A program made the position numbers and the translations under genes. 64,000 bases of DNA from Entomospira nematocerorum (GTDB lineage Bacteria > Spirochaetota > Spirochaetia > WRBN01). The notes below the pieces were generated by a model that saw nothing but the letters and a program-made list of their open reading frames with translations, ran no database searches and was not told the origin of the DNA. The stretch spans positions 1,054,001 to 1,118,000 of the forward strand of contig NZ_CP118168.1 of the NCBI RefSeq assembly GCF_028748105.1. Direction: 5' to 3'. This document shows, in pieces, positions 8,784 through 17,994 of this stretch (the first letter of the stretch is position 1; every line of letters starts with the position of its first letter).

Positions 8784-9490
8784 TGAAAGTAATACATATA
8801 ATGACTATGGTTATGATTTATACTTTTGTGACGGTAATTGATGCATTTTCGCAACAAATTTTTGTACCTTTAGATCAAGATTTCGTGATTTTTGATTTGG
8901 AAAGCAAGCAAATTACTACTTACTTTAATTACAATACAGAGCCGTTTGGTGTGCGACCTGTCGTTTCTCCTGATGGGGTGCATTTATATTACACAAGAAA
9001 GCTTGTTAATAATCTTTTGTTATATCGTAGAAATTTACAAACTCAGATTGAAGAGTCACTGGATATGGTGGAACCATTCAACCATTTTCGTTTAGTGGAT
9101 AATACTCAGGTGCTTCTTGATCAGACACGTATAGTGACTCTGGAGCATGCTTCGAGGTCGATGCAACACCAATTAATGGAAGCACGCATGATAGAGATGG
9201 AGATTGATTCGAAGCGAGGGAATCGTCTTTATTATAATGAAGCAATCTATGAGCTTGCAGAGACGTCTGGTAGAGTTTTGAGAGCTTATTTTTTAGTGCA
9301 AGAATCACAAATTTTAATTCAGTTAGTCTTTTTACACAAAGAGGCCTGGCGTGACTATTATCAATGGTATTTGGTTGATGCGGTAACACTCCACATGGAT
9401 TTATTAGAGGGGCTGAAGGGTAGCTTTCGCTTAAATCAGGGAGGTGCCTCCATTGGGGAGCGACCGAGTATCTCTTACATTAAGAAATAA
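8783..9490 (+). CDS. Secreted protein of unknown function, partner of the gene upstream
   Basis: A GTG start overlaps the preceding stop by one base. The 235-residue product has a signal peptide ending near DAFSQQ. Blocks such as DQDFVIFDLESKQITTYF and VVSPDGVHLYYTRKL follow, the latter typical of propeller blades in WD40/TolB-like proteins. It resembles the upstream product in general style (secreted, beta-rich, Tyr-rich) and may be a diverged relative. No catalytic motif is visible. The transcript ends before the convergent ABC operon; the 54-base gap holds no obvious strong terminator. Confidence 0.55.
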   Translation: MKVIHIMTMVMIYTFVTVIDAFSQQIFVPLDQDFVIFDLESKQITTYFNYNTEPFGVRPVVSPDGVHLYYTRKLVNNLLLYRRNLQTQIEESLDMVEPFNHFRLVDNTQVLLDQTRIVTLEHASRSMQHQLMEARMIEMEIDSKRGNRLYYNEAIYELAETSGRVLRAYFLVQESQILIQLVFLHKEAWRDYYQWYLVDAVTLHMDLLEGLKGSFRLNQGGASIGERPSISYIKK

Positions 9491-9544
9491 GAGTATCTAT
9501 AGATAATTCTCTGCAATCAATACATATGAAACTCTATGGATATT

Positions 9545-10336
9545 TCACACTAATGTAATTTTAGGGATAGCATGCAGCAGAGACTTCGTATAATCGTGTT
9601 GTGGATGATAATAGATTGTATCTGCATCAGCAATCTCTAGAAGGTCTCCTTTATAAATAACTCCAATACGATCTGAAATATAGTGTACCATGGAGAGGTC
9701 ATGGCTTATGAAGATCATACTTAGATTAAATTGCTCACGGAGACTCTTGAGTAGGTTGACGATTTGTGCCTGAATCGAGAGATCTAGAGCTGCAATCGAT
9801 TCATCACAGATAAGTAATTTAGGGCGATTCATGAGGGCTCTAGCAATTGAAATACGTTGACGTTGTCCACCTGAAAATTCATGAACATAGCGATTAGCAA
9901 ATGCAGGATCAAGCCCTACTTGTTGCATCATTGTAAATACGGTATCTTCCTTTTCTTGCTTGGGCAGTTTTCCTTGGTGGATATGTAACGGTTCTAAGAG
10001 CATTTGCATCACAGTCCACTTCGGATTCAGAGCACTCATGGGATCCTGAAAGATCATCTGAATATCACGGGAACTATCTAGTCGTTCTTTTGATGTCATT
10101 TTGCAGAGGAGCTCACGTGTTTCTAATTTGATACTTCCGGTTTGTGGGGTTACTAGTCGAGCTATTGCACGCCCCATCGTACTTTTTCCAGAGCCAGACT
10201 CTCCGACAAGACCGAAAATTTCTCCTTGCTTGATACTGAAGCTTATATTCTTGAGTGCATGAACCTGATGATGACGTGATTGCTTAAAAGAGAGACTAAC
10301 ATTTTGAACAGAAAGTAGGGGTATTGTATTATTCAT
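9545..10336 (-). CDS. Oligopeptide-type ABC transporter ATP-binding protein (OppF/DppF-like)
   Basis: This second ATPase of the importer carries Walker A GESGSGKST, the Q-loop segment MIFQDPMSALNP, signature FSGGQRQR and Walker B LLICDESIAALD, where the usual DEP is DES. It energises uptake of peptides or similar ligands as a heterodimer with the neighbouring ATPase. The frame is open upstream, but the ATG at 10336 follows AAGGAAATTTTC and overlaps the previous stop by 8 bases, giving 263 residues. It is the last gene of a five-gene operon in the order binding protein, permease, permease, ATPase, ATPase. The substrate cannot be told from the ATPase. Confidence 0.9.
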   Translation of the reverse strand: MNNTIPLLSVQNVSLSFKQSRHHQVHALKNISFSIKQGEIFGLVGESGSGKSTMGRAIARLVTPQTGSIKLETRELLCKMTSKERLDSSRDIQMIFQDPMSALNPKWTVMQMLLEPLHIHQGKLPKQEKEDTVFTMMQQVGLDPAFANRYVHEFSGGQRQRISIARALMNRPKLLICDESIAALDLSIQAQIVNLLKSLREQFNLSMIFISHDLSMVHYISDRIGVIYKGDLLEIADADTIYYHPQHDYTKSLLHAIPKITLV

Positions 10337-11387
10337 GAAAATTTCCTTCTTGCTGGGAGCGTAAAATTTGAATTTGTTTTTGGAGGAGTTTGGGCATTGT
10401 AACAGATGGTGCACGAGGATCTTGTAACCAACTCGCTACCCGATGGGTAGGTGATACTTCAAAAAAGGGTGGATTCTCTTGAAAATCAATATCAAGTGCA
10501 TACTCACTACGATAAGAAAATAGATCACCTTTTGGCGGATTAATTAAGAGAGGTGGTGATCCTTCAATCGTATATAGCACTTCATTTTTAGGCTGAAAAT
10601 GCACAATAGCACTCAATAAAGCCCACGTGTAAGGATGCTTAGGCTGGAGAAAGATCTCTTTTGTTGTGGCATGTTCGACAATACGTCCGGCATACACGAT
10701 GGCAATTTCATCCGCCATTTGTGAAACTAGAGAGAGATCATGACTAATAAAGAGAATCGCCATACCATACTCTTTTTGTAGTTTGATAATAAGTTCAATA
10801 ATTTGTGCTTGAGTACTCACATCAAGAGCTGTTGTTGGTTCATCACAAATGAGGAGTTTTGGCTTACAACTGAGTGCCATGGCAATTGCAATACGTTGTC
10901 GCATTCCACCGGAATATTGATGTGGATAGCTGTGATACCGCTCTGGCGTTGCCTCTAACCCAACTTTCTTGAGAAGATCAAGTGCTTGTATTTTCGCCAA
11001 CTTCCAACTAACCTTTTGGGAGATGACAATTGCTTCACTCAATTGCTTGCCTATTGTCATGAGTGGATTTAGGGCATGCATAGGATCCTGAAAGATCATA
11101 GCAATTTCTTTTCCTCGAAGATTACGCCACTGTCTTTGCGTATATGTTTCAATTGGAGTATTGTTATAGTATATGTGCCCTGATGTGATTGCACCACCTG
11201 CTGGCAGCAGTCCGAGTAAGGTTCTTGCCATCATAGATTTTCCAGATCCTGACTCTCCGATTAATCCAATGGTCTTATGAGCTTCAAAGTCTAGGCTTAC
11301 ACCACGTACGGCTTGAATGATGCCAGCCTGTGTTTTTATATCGATATGTAAATTGTCAATTTTAGCAATGATATCTTTTTTATCCAT
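10329..11387 (-). CDS. Oligopeptide-type ABC transporter ATP-binding protein (OppD/DppD-like)
   Basis: The protein has Walker A GESGSGKSM, MIFQDPMHALNP, signature YSGGMRQR and Walker B LLICDEPTTALD. These are the standard nucleotide-binding features of the OppD/DppD branch. The C-terminal tail carries the oligopeptide/dipeptide transporter extension (GSPPLLINPPKGDLF...). In many relatives that tail has cysteines of an iron-sulfur cluster, but I see no such cysteine set here. It is separated from the upstream permease by 11 bases and overlaps the next ATPase gene by 8, so translation is coupled. Length is normal. Confidence 0.9.
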   Translation of the reverse strand: MDKKDIIAKIDNLHIDIKTQAGIIQAVRGVSLDFEAHKTIGLIGESGSGKSMMARTLLGLLPAGGAITSGHIYYNNTPIETYTQRQWRNLRGKEIAMIFQDPMHALNPLMTIGKQLSEAIVISQKVSWKLAKIQALDLLKKVGLEATPERYHSYPHQYSGGMRQRIAIAMALSCKPKLLICDEPTTALDVSTQAQIIELIIKLQKEYGMAILFISHDLSLVSQMADEIAIVYAGRIVEHATTKEIFLQPKHPYTWALLSAIVHFQPKNEVLYTIEGSPPLLINPPKGDLFSYRSEYALDIDFQENPPFFEVSPTHRVASWLQDPRAPSVTMPKLLQKQIQILRSQQEGNFHE

Positions 11388-11398
11388 AGCGGTGTCCT

Positions 11399-12304
11399 TT
11401 ATCGTCCTGATAGGCGTGGATCGAGGGCATCACGCAAGCGATCCCCAAGGAGGTTAAATGCTAGTACGCTGAGCATCATTAATATACCTGTAGCAATACT
11501 ATAGAGTGGAAATGTTTGTAAAAAAGGTTTTGCGGCAAAGATCATTTGCCCCCAGCTGGCTGTTGGAATACGTACCCCTAGTCCTAGATAACTTAAACTC
11601 GCTTCTGCGATGATTGCATTAGGGATACCCATGGTTGCAAGAACAATAAGACTGGGTAGTACGTTAGGGAAGAGGTGTTTTGTCATAATCCAATAGTGGC
11701 TAGCACCCATCATCCAACTGGCATCAACGAATTCTCGGTGTTTTAAGCTCATAACTTGTGCACGCACTACACGCGCTGTTCCTGCCCAAGAGAGTAGACC
11801 TAACGCTAGAAATAAGTTGAGAAGTCCTGGACCCAAGACAAATATAAGCGCCATAGCAAAGAGTAAGTAGGGGAATGAGGCAAAAATTTGGATAATAAAA
11901 GAGATGATGCGATCAATTTTACCACCCATATATCCGGCAATGAGTCCCATCCAAAACCCAATGATACTCACAATAAATTGCGATCCAAGTGCAACACTCA
12001 TCGAGATGCGTGCACCAAAAATGAGTCGAGAGAGAATATCCCGACCAAACTCATCTGTCCCAAGCCAATGCTGTGGGGATGGTTGGCTAAGGGGTTTGGA
12101 TAACATCTGCTCATTGGGATCATAGGGAGCAATCCATGGCGCAAAGAGAGCCGAGATGATGAGTACGGCTATCAGTATTAGTGATGTCAGAGCTATAGGA
12201 TCTTTACGAAGTAACTTCCATGCACGTTTATAAAGATTTTCTTGGGTTATTACTTGATCTGTAGGCCATGGTGCTTTGGGAACAAGAGTAAATTTATTCA
12301 ACAT
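11399..12304 (-). CDS. ABC transporter permease (OppC/DppC-like)
   Basis: The 301-residue inner-membrane protein has the BPD-transport core. After an N-terminal helix (LILIAVLIISALFAPWIAPYDP) comes HWLGTDEFGRDILSRLIFGAR, the hallmark of DppC/OppC permeases. Near residue 200 is the EAA loop DASWMMGASHYWIMTKHLFPNVLPS, which docks on the ATPase. About six transmembrane helices are expected. The ATG at 12304 is preferred over an earlier in-frame start because GGAGGAAA precedes it; it overlaps the upstream permease by 11 bases. It forms the membrane channel with the OppB-like protein. Confidence 0.92.
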   Translation of the reverse strand: MLNKFTLVPKAPWPTDQVITQENLYKRAWKLLRKDPIALTSLILIAVLIISALFAPWIAPYDPNEQMLSKPLSQPSPQHWLGTDEFGRDILSRLIFGARISMSVALGSQFIVSIIGFWMGLIAGYMGGKIDRIISFIIQIFASFPYLLFAMALIFVLGPGLLNLFLALGLLSWAGTARVVRAQVMSLKHREFVDASWMMGASHYWIMTKHLFPNVLPSLIVLATMGIPNAIIAEASLSYLGLGVRIPTASWGQMIFAAKPFLQTFPLYSIATGILMMLSVLAFNLLGDRLRDALDPRLSGR

Positions 12305-13235
12305 TACGCTTTCCTCCAATACGCAATCGCGGATCAATAAATAGAGCTAAAAAATCTACAATGAGATAAATTCCAACAGATATCACTGTAAGATAGACAA
12401 CTGTTGCTTGTAGTAAAGGAAGATCTCGACTCATCAAGCTATCAAATGTTAGTCGGCCAATACCTGGGAGACTAAAAACATGCTCGATAAGGATAGCTCC
12501 AGCCATCATATCGGCAAGAGAGCTGCCGATAAACGTCATAATGGGTAAAAGAGCATTTCCAAATGCATGAAGCCAAATGAGCCGAAACGATCCGACTCCT
12601 TTTGCTTTGGCTGCAAGAAGATACTCAGAGGAGAGAACTTCTAGCATACTTGTGCGTGTCAAGCGTGCTAGACTAGACATATATCGAAGTCCAAGTGTAA
12701 ATGCAGGCAATACAAACGCACCAGGTGCCTGATATCCTGAGATAGGAAACCATTGTAGCCATAATCCAAAAATTAATTGTAGGACTAACGCAAACCAAAA
12801 AGAGGGAGTAGAGATCCCAAAAACGGCAATACTCATGAGTAGATTATCGATCCAGCGACCACGGAAGATTGCTGCTGTTACTCCAAATAGAAGTCCACCA
12901 ATTACGGCTATGAGAGATGAGTAGAAAGCAAGGCGTAGGGTCACTACGCTTGCTGATTGAATTTGATCAATGACAGGGAGTTTGAGCTGATAAGAGTCAC
13001 CAAAGTCCATGCGTAAAAGCTTGAGCCAAAAGTCAATGTATTGCTGTATGATAGGTTTATTGAGACCCATTTTTTCACGGACTTGTTCAACCGTCACAGG
13101 ATCAACACGATCACCCATCATTAACTTAACAGGATCACCTGGTAAGATCTGTAGTAAGAAAAATGTTGTGCTGACGACAATGAAAATGACACCTAATGAC
13201 CAAAGCAGGCGTGCAACGATATTGTGCACATTCAT
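12294..13235 (-). CDS. ABC transporter permease (OppB/DppB-like)
   Basis: The 313-residue permease shows the DppB N-terminus (TTFFLLQILPGDPVKLMMGDRV), then REKMGLNKPIIQQY, and the EAA loop YLLAAKAKGVGSFRLIWLHAFGNALLP near residue 205. About six membrane helices can be seen. It is the first permease of the operon, 26 bases after the binding-protein gene. It pairs with the OppC-like protein to form the pore. Nothing in it is unusual for the family. Confidence 0.92.
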   Translation of the reverse strand: MNVHNIVARLLWSLGVIFIVVSTTFFLLQILPGDPVKLMMGDRVDPVTVEQVREKMGLNKPIIQQYIDFWLKLLRMDFGDSYQLKLPVIDQIQSASVVTLRLAFYSSLIAVIGGLLFGVTAAIFRGRWIDNLLMSIAVFGISTPSFWFALVLQLIFGLWLQWFPISGYQAPGAFVLPAFTLGLRYMSSLARLTRTSMLEVLSSEYLLAAKAKGVGSFRLIWLHAFGNALLPIMTFIGSSLADMMAGAILIEHVFSLPGIGRLTFDSLMSRDLPLLQATVVYLTVISVGIYLIVDFLALFIDPRLRIGGKRNVE

Positions 13236-13261
13236 GATATACTCCCTGTTAATGTATTATT

Positions 13262-14839
13262 TTAGTTCTCTTGAATATCGGTAGTCCAGAGATGATAGAT
13301 ACCGTTTAATCTGAAGGGATTGATAACCCTAGGTTTGATAAGATTAAACTCTTTTGTGTTAGAGTAAGGATATACGGCGAGATCACGCTCTACAACAATC
13401 TTTTCAACTCGTTCATACATTGCATCTCTTTCACGAGAGATGGGAGCACGTTGTCCTGCATCAAGGAGAGCATCGACCTCTGCATCTCGGAAGTTAGAAG
13501 ATTTGAGATGACTCCAATTAGAGTGGAAAAAGGTATAGAATAGGTCATCTGGATCAAGATATGAGGCACTCCATCCTGTAATCATCAGAGGAATCTTCCC
13601 ACTATTCATCAGTTCCACCTGCATTGCTCGATCCATTGCGGTAACGGTGATGTCAAAACCTGCCTCTTTGGCCTGTGCTTGTGCCATGGTCCAAAATTGA
13701 CCATCGCTATGATTGGTTGAGCGATAGATAGCCTCAACTTTGACACCATCAGGAAAGCCCGCTTGGGTAAGAAGCTCTCTGGATTTTGCAGGATCGTAAG
13801 ATGGAAGCTTGATGGTTGGATTACGGCCAGGCATTCCTGCTGGAAGGAAGTTGTCAACGCGATCAAGGAGTCCTTTGTATACTTGTGCAACAATAGCATC
13901 ACGATCAATAGCATAAGCGAATGCTTGGCGTACAAGAGGATGACTAAAGGCCGGATCATCAAAATTGGCAATAATCATATTTGTTCCAAGGCGACTCCAG
14001 TGATGGATATCATTGGCGAATTTACCATTTGCATAATCCTGATATTGCTCAAAAGGTAGATCGACAATGTCTAAATTTCCTGCTGCGTACTCCAGTAGCG
14101 CTGTTGATTCATCATCGATAAATTTGAATTGAATATTATCAATAGGAGCACGACCATCACGATAATTCTCATCAACTTCCAGTATAACACCTGCAGTAGG
14201 ATGATAAGACTTGAGTTTATAATAACCAGTTCCTACGAGAACTTTTGATCCCCAATCCTTTTGATTCGCTAAAAAAGTTTGTTTGGGAATAATTCCTGCA
14301 TAACTCATTGCTAAATTATGCACAAATGGAGTAAAGGGATATTCTAATTGAATTTCAAAGACATAATCATCAATGGCATGGAATCCAGTAATTTCTGTTG
14401 ATTTACCAGCAGTAAACTCTTTTGCTCCTAAGATCATATCATAAGAAGCTGCGGAGATACCAATACCATCAGGGCTGAACATGCGTTCAAAGAGAAACTG
14501 TACATCTTCTGTTGTTAATGGAGATCCATCATGAAAGGTTATACCGGGTTTGAGTTTGAATGTGTAGAGTAGTCCATCACTAGAAATTGTTGGCATATCT
14601 TCGGCTAAGAGTGGAATAACATTGAAGTCTTCATCGAACTCATACAGGGTTTGTACCACATGGTCAAACATACTCATTACAATAAAAAACTGCGTATTAT
14701 GCATATCTAAAACTGTCTTAGGATTCTGCAGGGCAACAGTCAGAGTTTTTCCTTGTAATGTACTCTTATTATTACCTGGGCAACTAATGGTAACCATCAT
14801 CGTTAGCAAAAGTGCTAATATGGTTATTGTTTTTTTCAT
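13262..14839 (-). CDS. Peptide-type substrate-binding lipoprotein (SBP family 5)
   Basis: The 525-residue product begins with a lipoprotein signal (ILALLLTMMVTISCPGN) and has the family-5 binding-protein landmarks YTFKLKPGITFHDGSPLTTEDVQFLFERM, TGYYKLKSYHP and FSHPLVRQAFAYAIDRDAIV. It captures oligopeptides, dipeptides or a related ligand outside the inner membrane and hands it to the permeases encoded next. The substrate is not predictable, since family members also bind nickel, haem or sugars. It is the first gene of the operon; a promoter with TTGACC and TAGTAT lies about 110 bases upstream. Length is normal for OppA/DppA. Confidence 0.9.
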   Translation of the reverse strand: MKKTITILALLLTMMVTISCPGNNKSTLQGKTLTVALQNPKTVLDMHNTQFFIVMSMFDHVVQTLYEFDEDFNVIPLLAEDMPTISSDGLLYTFKLKPGITFHDGSPLTTEDVQFLFERMFSPDGIGISAASYDMILGAKEFTAGKSTEITGFHAIDDYVFEIQLEYPFTPFVHNLAMSYAGIIPKQTFLANQKDWGSKVLVGTGYYKLKSYHPTAGVILEVDENYRDGRAPIDNIQFKFIDDESTALLEYAAGNLDIVDLPFEQYQDYANGKFANDIHHWSRLGTNMIIANFDDPAFSHPLVRQAFAYAIDRDAIVAQVYKGLLDRVDNFLPAGMPGRNPTIKLPSYDPAKSRELLTQAGFPDGVKVEAIYRSTNHSDGQFWTMAQAQAKEAGFDITVTAMDRAMQVELMNSGKIPLMITGWSASYLDPDDLFYTFFHSNWSHLKSSNFRDAEVDALLDAGQRAPISRERDAMYERVEKIVVERDLAVYPYSNTKEFNLIKPRVINPFRLNGIYHLWTTDIQEN

Positions 14840-14948
14840 TCTTCATACCTCCTATATACGCTTGATGATTATATAAATACTAAGCAGTATATTTTGCTTG
14901 ATCTTGAGTTATAAATAAGTATTTATTTCATATAGGGAAATTCATTTA

Positions 14949-14977
14949 ATACTAACATATAACCATAAATAGGTCAA
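14949..14977 (-). promoter_or_regulatory. Promoter of the ABC importer operon
   Basis: On the minus strand TTGACC (14977-14972), 17 bases, then TAGTAT (14954-14949) sits about 110 bases before the binding-protein start. The surrounding leader is very A+T-rich. Assigned by sequence match only. Confidence 0.5.
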
Positions 14978-15082
14978 CCTTTCTATAAAAATAAATTTTT
15001 TATAGAAAAATAAGGATTTATACCTACTTGTCATGTTAATGTAAAATGATTTATAATGAAGTTCACTCATGGAGGAGGACTT

Positions 15083-15841
15083 ATGATTGACCATTTGCGT
15101 TACAACCCTGATTATCCAGAAATGCTGATTGCTAGCATAAGTTGCCCTGTGTTTCGTAAGGCAATAGATCTATACATTTCACCTGAAGTAACGGTTAGCT
15201 ATGCAGAGATGTGCGTATCACATTGGCAGTATAATGCAAATACAATGGTTGATGCGCTAGCAAAATATACGAAGATCTTTTCAGAAGATTTTTGTGCCTA
15301 TGTGGGTGAAGATATTGACAGCATGATTGAGGATGCAGATTATCCGCGTGTTACAGCAGATCTTTTTATCGATTTACGAGAACTCCTACTTCGCTGGAAT
15401 ATTTCTGAAGCTATAGCAAGAAATATTGTTAAGCAGGTTGAAGAGCGTGTTGGAACAAGTAAGCGTAATCGTAACCTTGCTACAGTAAAACGATATTTTA
15501 TTGAAGAAATTACACTGAACCTGCCCAAAGAGGAGCAGCCTTATCACTTGACACGACCGTTAATTGTAGAGCCTAGAGATATTCTTCCTTATATTACACC
15601 TCTTTATATGTCTATTACTGCGCCCAAAGATACTTCTCCGTATGTACACTTAATTTTTGATTGTGCCTGGGATGAAGAGCATGGGTTGAGTTGGCTTATC
15701 AGAGATGGGAAAATTCTCTATGTTGGTAGCAATGTTGCATTGGAGCTATGGGAGAGAGAAGAGTATTACCATGAACTTGAAGGTAATTATGTCTATGGTA
15801 ATATTCTTCTCAAGCATGAAATTCCTAATTTGCGAGATTAA
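15083..15841 (+). CDS. Hypothetical protein, DUF6985-like C-terminus (tentative)
   Basis: The 252-residue soluble protein has no signal peptide. Its C-terminal 60 residues (HLIFDCAWDEEHGLSWLIRDGKILYVGS) resemble the FDC-W-D-EHGL segment I recall from DUF6985 proteins, whose role is unknown. The N-terminal 150 residues are helical and acidic. GGAGGAGG lies right before the ATG at 15083, which is preferred over an in-frame ATG at 15056. It is a single-gene unit and converges with the next gene, overlapping it by 4 bases at the stop codons. I do not assign a function. Confidence 0.6.
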   Translation: MIDHLRYNPDYPEMLIASISCPVFRKAIDLYISPEVTVSYAEMCVSHWQYNANTMVDALAKYTKIFSEDFCAYVGEDIDSMIEDADYPRVTADLFIDLRELLLRWNISEAIARNIVKQVEERVGTSKRNRNLATVKRYFIEEITLNLPKEEQPYHLTRPLIVEPRDILPYITPLYMSITAPKDTSPYVHLIFDCAWDEEHGLSWLIRDGKILYVGSNVALELWEREEYYHELEGNYVYGNILLKHEIPNLRD

Positions 15842-16314
15842 AATCTCTGAACAGGTGCGCCTAGATTTTTTGTTGGCTTGCCTGTAAAGATAAGTGTGGC
15901 ATCTCTTGGAGAGAAGTCATTTTCAATGGAAAAAAGGATTTCAATAGTTTCTGTTCTGATTCCCTCTAGTTTAGTCATGAGGTTAAATTGACTGCTAGAT
16001 TTAATCACTGTTTCTCCAACTTTTAGACTAAATAGGTAGCGTGTTTCTGATGCAAGTACCCACGCATCGGTGAATGCAACTACTTTGTTAATCTGATAGT
16101 TAGCACCAACACGTACTGTAAGCTTGAGTTGGGATCCCTTCTTTTTTTTGATAACCTCGGAGGATTCCACATAATAGTAGCGATGTGCGTCCACAAGAAC
16201 GGCACCCTCTGGGAGTTTATCAATACCATTTTTTGCAACATTAATATCTAGAGAAAAAATGGGACTGATTACCATTGTGATAAAAAGAGTAAATAAAAAA
16301 CGCTTCATTTTCAT
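15838..16314 (-). CDS. Small secreted protein of unknown function
   Basis: The 158-residue protein starts with a clear signal peptide (MKMKRFLFTLFITMVISPIFSLD). A compact beta-rich domain follows, with segments such as LKLTVRVGANYQINKVVAFTDAWVLA. I do not recognise a family. The mature part has no cysteine, so it is likely a soluble periplasmic protein rather than a lipoprotein. Its stop overlaps that of the convergent gene by 4 bases, leaving no room for separate terminators between them. Confidence 0.55.
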   Translation of the reverse strand: MKMKRFLFTLFITMVISPIFSLDINVAKNGIDKLPEGAVLVDAHRYYYVESSEVIKKKKGSQLKLTVRVGANYQINKVVAFTDAWVLASETRYLFSLKVGETVIKSSSQFNLMTKLEGIRTETIEILFSIENDFSPRDATLIFTGKPTKNLGAPVQRF

Positions 16315-16390
16315 GGCATCATTGTACGCAATGTTTATCGTTTTATCAAGAGATTTACAGGTCTATTTTGTTATTAAAATACCTTTGCTA

Positions 16391-17071
16391 TCAATAAAGT
16401 ATATATATTATGATAATGTTATAGAGTAAGTGTGCTATAGACACTGTATGCAGTGTGGAATTATTTGTGTAGCCATTCCATAAAACTAGACCAGAGAGAA
16501 AGATAGGAATTACAACAATCATGGATCGAAATGATGGAATATGCAAGAGTGCAAAACCGAATTGCCAGATGATCATATGAATGATACGAGGAGTTGGCTG
16601 GGTTAACATGGGAAGGAGTCGAAAGAATATTTCTTCTCTGTACGCACCCTGGATAAGAATAAATAATAACAAGACTGGGCTATGATGATACATTTGCCTA
16701 AAAGATGTGAGATTACTTGCCTCTGGTTCTATGTTGATGAAGGGCGAAAATAAAAGATTAATTGCAAGAAGACTCAGCAGAATTTTGATAATAGCTAAGA
16801 AATCTATCTTTATAAATAGGATTTTTTTAATGATACTAGGCTGAAGAATGATGGCTAACAGAATATAGAAACTATTCCACAACAGTATGTCTATTGTGGA
16901 TTCTTTTTGTGCTTGCTGTTGTAGATCAGGAGATATGACCTGTATCATACTCGCTAGATGAAGGATAACCAGAAGGAATAAGATAGATAAGGAGAGAATA
17001 TATCGGAATGCATGCGAATCATTGGGAGATATACTTCTTGGGAAATTCATATAACGATGATATATCAACAC
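16391..17071 (-). CDS. CPBP family intramembrane metalloprotease
   Basis: This hydrophobic protein of about 220 residues has seven or so membrane helices. It carries the CPBP (Abi/Rce1-type) motifs: EEIFFRLLP for motif 1 (E-E-x-x-x-R), FALLHIPSF with its histidine for motif 2, and IAHLLYNIII with H and N for motif 3. Those residues form the presumed metal or catalytic site inside the membrane. Such proteases process prenylated or bacteriocin-like peptides, and some give immunity to bacteriocins; the substrate here is unknown. The GTG start at 17071 and an ATG 21 bases on are both possible, as neither has a clear ribosome-binding site. Confidence 0.78.
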   Translation of the reverse strand: MLIYHRYMNFPRSISPNDSHAFRYILSLSILFLLVILHLASMIQVISPDLQQQAQKESTIDILLWNSFYILLAIILQPSIIKKILFIKIDFLAIIKILLSLLAINLLFSPFINIEPEASNLTSFRQMYHHSPVLLLFILIQGAYREEIFFRLLPMLTQPTPRIIHMIIWQFGFALLHIPSFRSMIVVIPIFLSGLVLWNGYTNNSTLHTVSIAHLLYNIIIIYILY

Positions 17072-17131
17072 TATTTACGTGTCAAGCATAAGGGTCTTGA
17101 TTAATATGCAGTTATCTTTTTTAATATAGAG

Positions 17132-17554
17132 GTGTTAGAATGGTTTTTACGTAAAACAAAGAGTGGAGATTACGTTATTAATGCGTGTAATACAAGCTCA
17201 GATAAAGCTTGGACGGGATGGCTGCAACGCTGGATGCAACGGACAAGACAAACAGAGAAACCTTTTTGCTCTGTGGTTGATTGTAATAAGATTGCAACAG
17301 TAGGTGCACATGTTCGTATTATACGTGGCTCTCAAGAATTTGCTAGTATCTATGTGATACCGATGTGCCATGGTTGTAATAATCGTCAAGGGAAAAAGTC
17401 AGAGCCACCACCACGTATGGCTGTACATAAAAACATCTTATTATTGGAAACAAATCTTCATAACTTATGCCGTTATCGATGTCGACATTATTGCCAATAC
17501 AAAGTGAAGCGAAAGAGACGGTGGCTCCGTTTTCTAAAAATCTTTCTTAAATAA
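17132..17554 (+). CDS. HNH-like zinc-binding protein
   Basis: The 140-residue basic protein holds PFCSVVDCNKIATVGAHV, then YVIPMCHGCNN. This C-x4-C, G-A-H-V, P-x-C-x-x-C-N arrangement resembles the zinc-ribbon core of HNH nucleases. In that scheme the histidine of GAHV would act as the general base and the cysteines would hold zinc. The C-terminal 35 residues are strongly basic with two further cysteines and could bind nucleic acid. A shorter relative with the same PFC-x3-C core lies at 23810-24124. The GTG start has no strong ribosome-binding site. The nuclease role is a guess from the motif layout. Confidence 0.5.
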   Translation: MLEWFLRKTKSGDYVINACNTSSDKAWTGWLQRWMQRTRQTEKPFCSVVDCNKIATVGAHVRIIRGSQEFASIYVIPMCHGCNNRQGKKSEPPPRMAVHKNILLLETNLHNLCRYRCRHYCQYKVKRKRRWLRFLKIFLK

Positions 17555-17878
17555 TTAGTTCTCGAGGTAATGTCCGTTAGAATCCCTATAATTTCCGTTG
17601 ATAATAAGGACAATATCTACTAACGTGCCTACTAGAAACAGACCACCTGTTAGGAGATAGATAATTCCCATAGTAAAGCGTCTTGTATAAAAGTGATGAA
17701 GGCCGGAGATACCTAAGAGGCCAATGATACAAAAAATCAGTGCTATTTGCTTATTGTATGTTGTGTAGGTATGAGTGATATTACTGTTTTGTTTGATCCA
17801 GTTGCCACATGTAGGACACGGATCACTATCAAGGGGAATCTTCTGTTTACATCGAGGGCATGTCTTATAATTTATCAT
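17555..17878 (-). CDS. Zinc-ribbon TM2 domain protein
   Basis: The 107-residue protein begins with a zinc ribbon (CPRCKQKIP...CPTCGNW) and then has a TM2 domain from about residue 43: LIFCIIGLLGISGLHHFYTRRFTMGIIYLLTGG followed by VDIVLIINGNY. It is thus an inner-membrane protein with two helices joined by a short DRF-like turn. TM2 proteins are widespread but their biochemical role is unknown. It converges directly on the HNH-like gene, with its stop adjacent to that gene's stop. Confidence 0.85.
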   Translation of the reverse strand: MINYKTCPRCKQKIPLDSDPCPTCGNWIKQNSNITHTYTTYNKQIALIFCIIGLLGISGLHHFYTRRFTMGIIYLLTGGLFLVGTLVDIVLIINGNYRDSNGHYLEN

Positions 17879-17952
17879 ACTATTATTCCTTTTTTACATA
17901 TTCTAATCATCATATATAAATATAGACATTTATATATGATGAATCCAATTAA

Positions 17953-17985
17953 TAGAGCATACATTGCGAGCAAAAGCATGCTCTA
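17953..17985 (-). terminator. Hairpin after lipoprotein gene A
   Basis: TAGAGCAT and ATGCTCTA form an 8-bp stem with a 17-base loop just past the stop of the lipoprotein gene that ends at 17995. No long T run follows, so the call is tentative. Confidence 0.4.
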
Positions 17986-17994
17986 TATAAATAA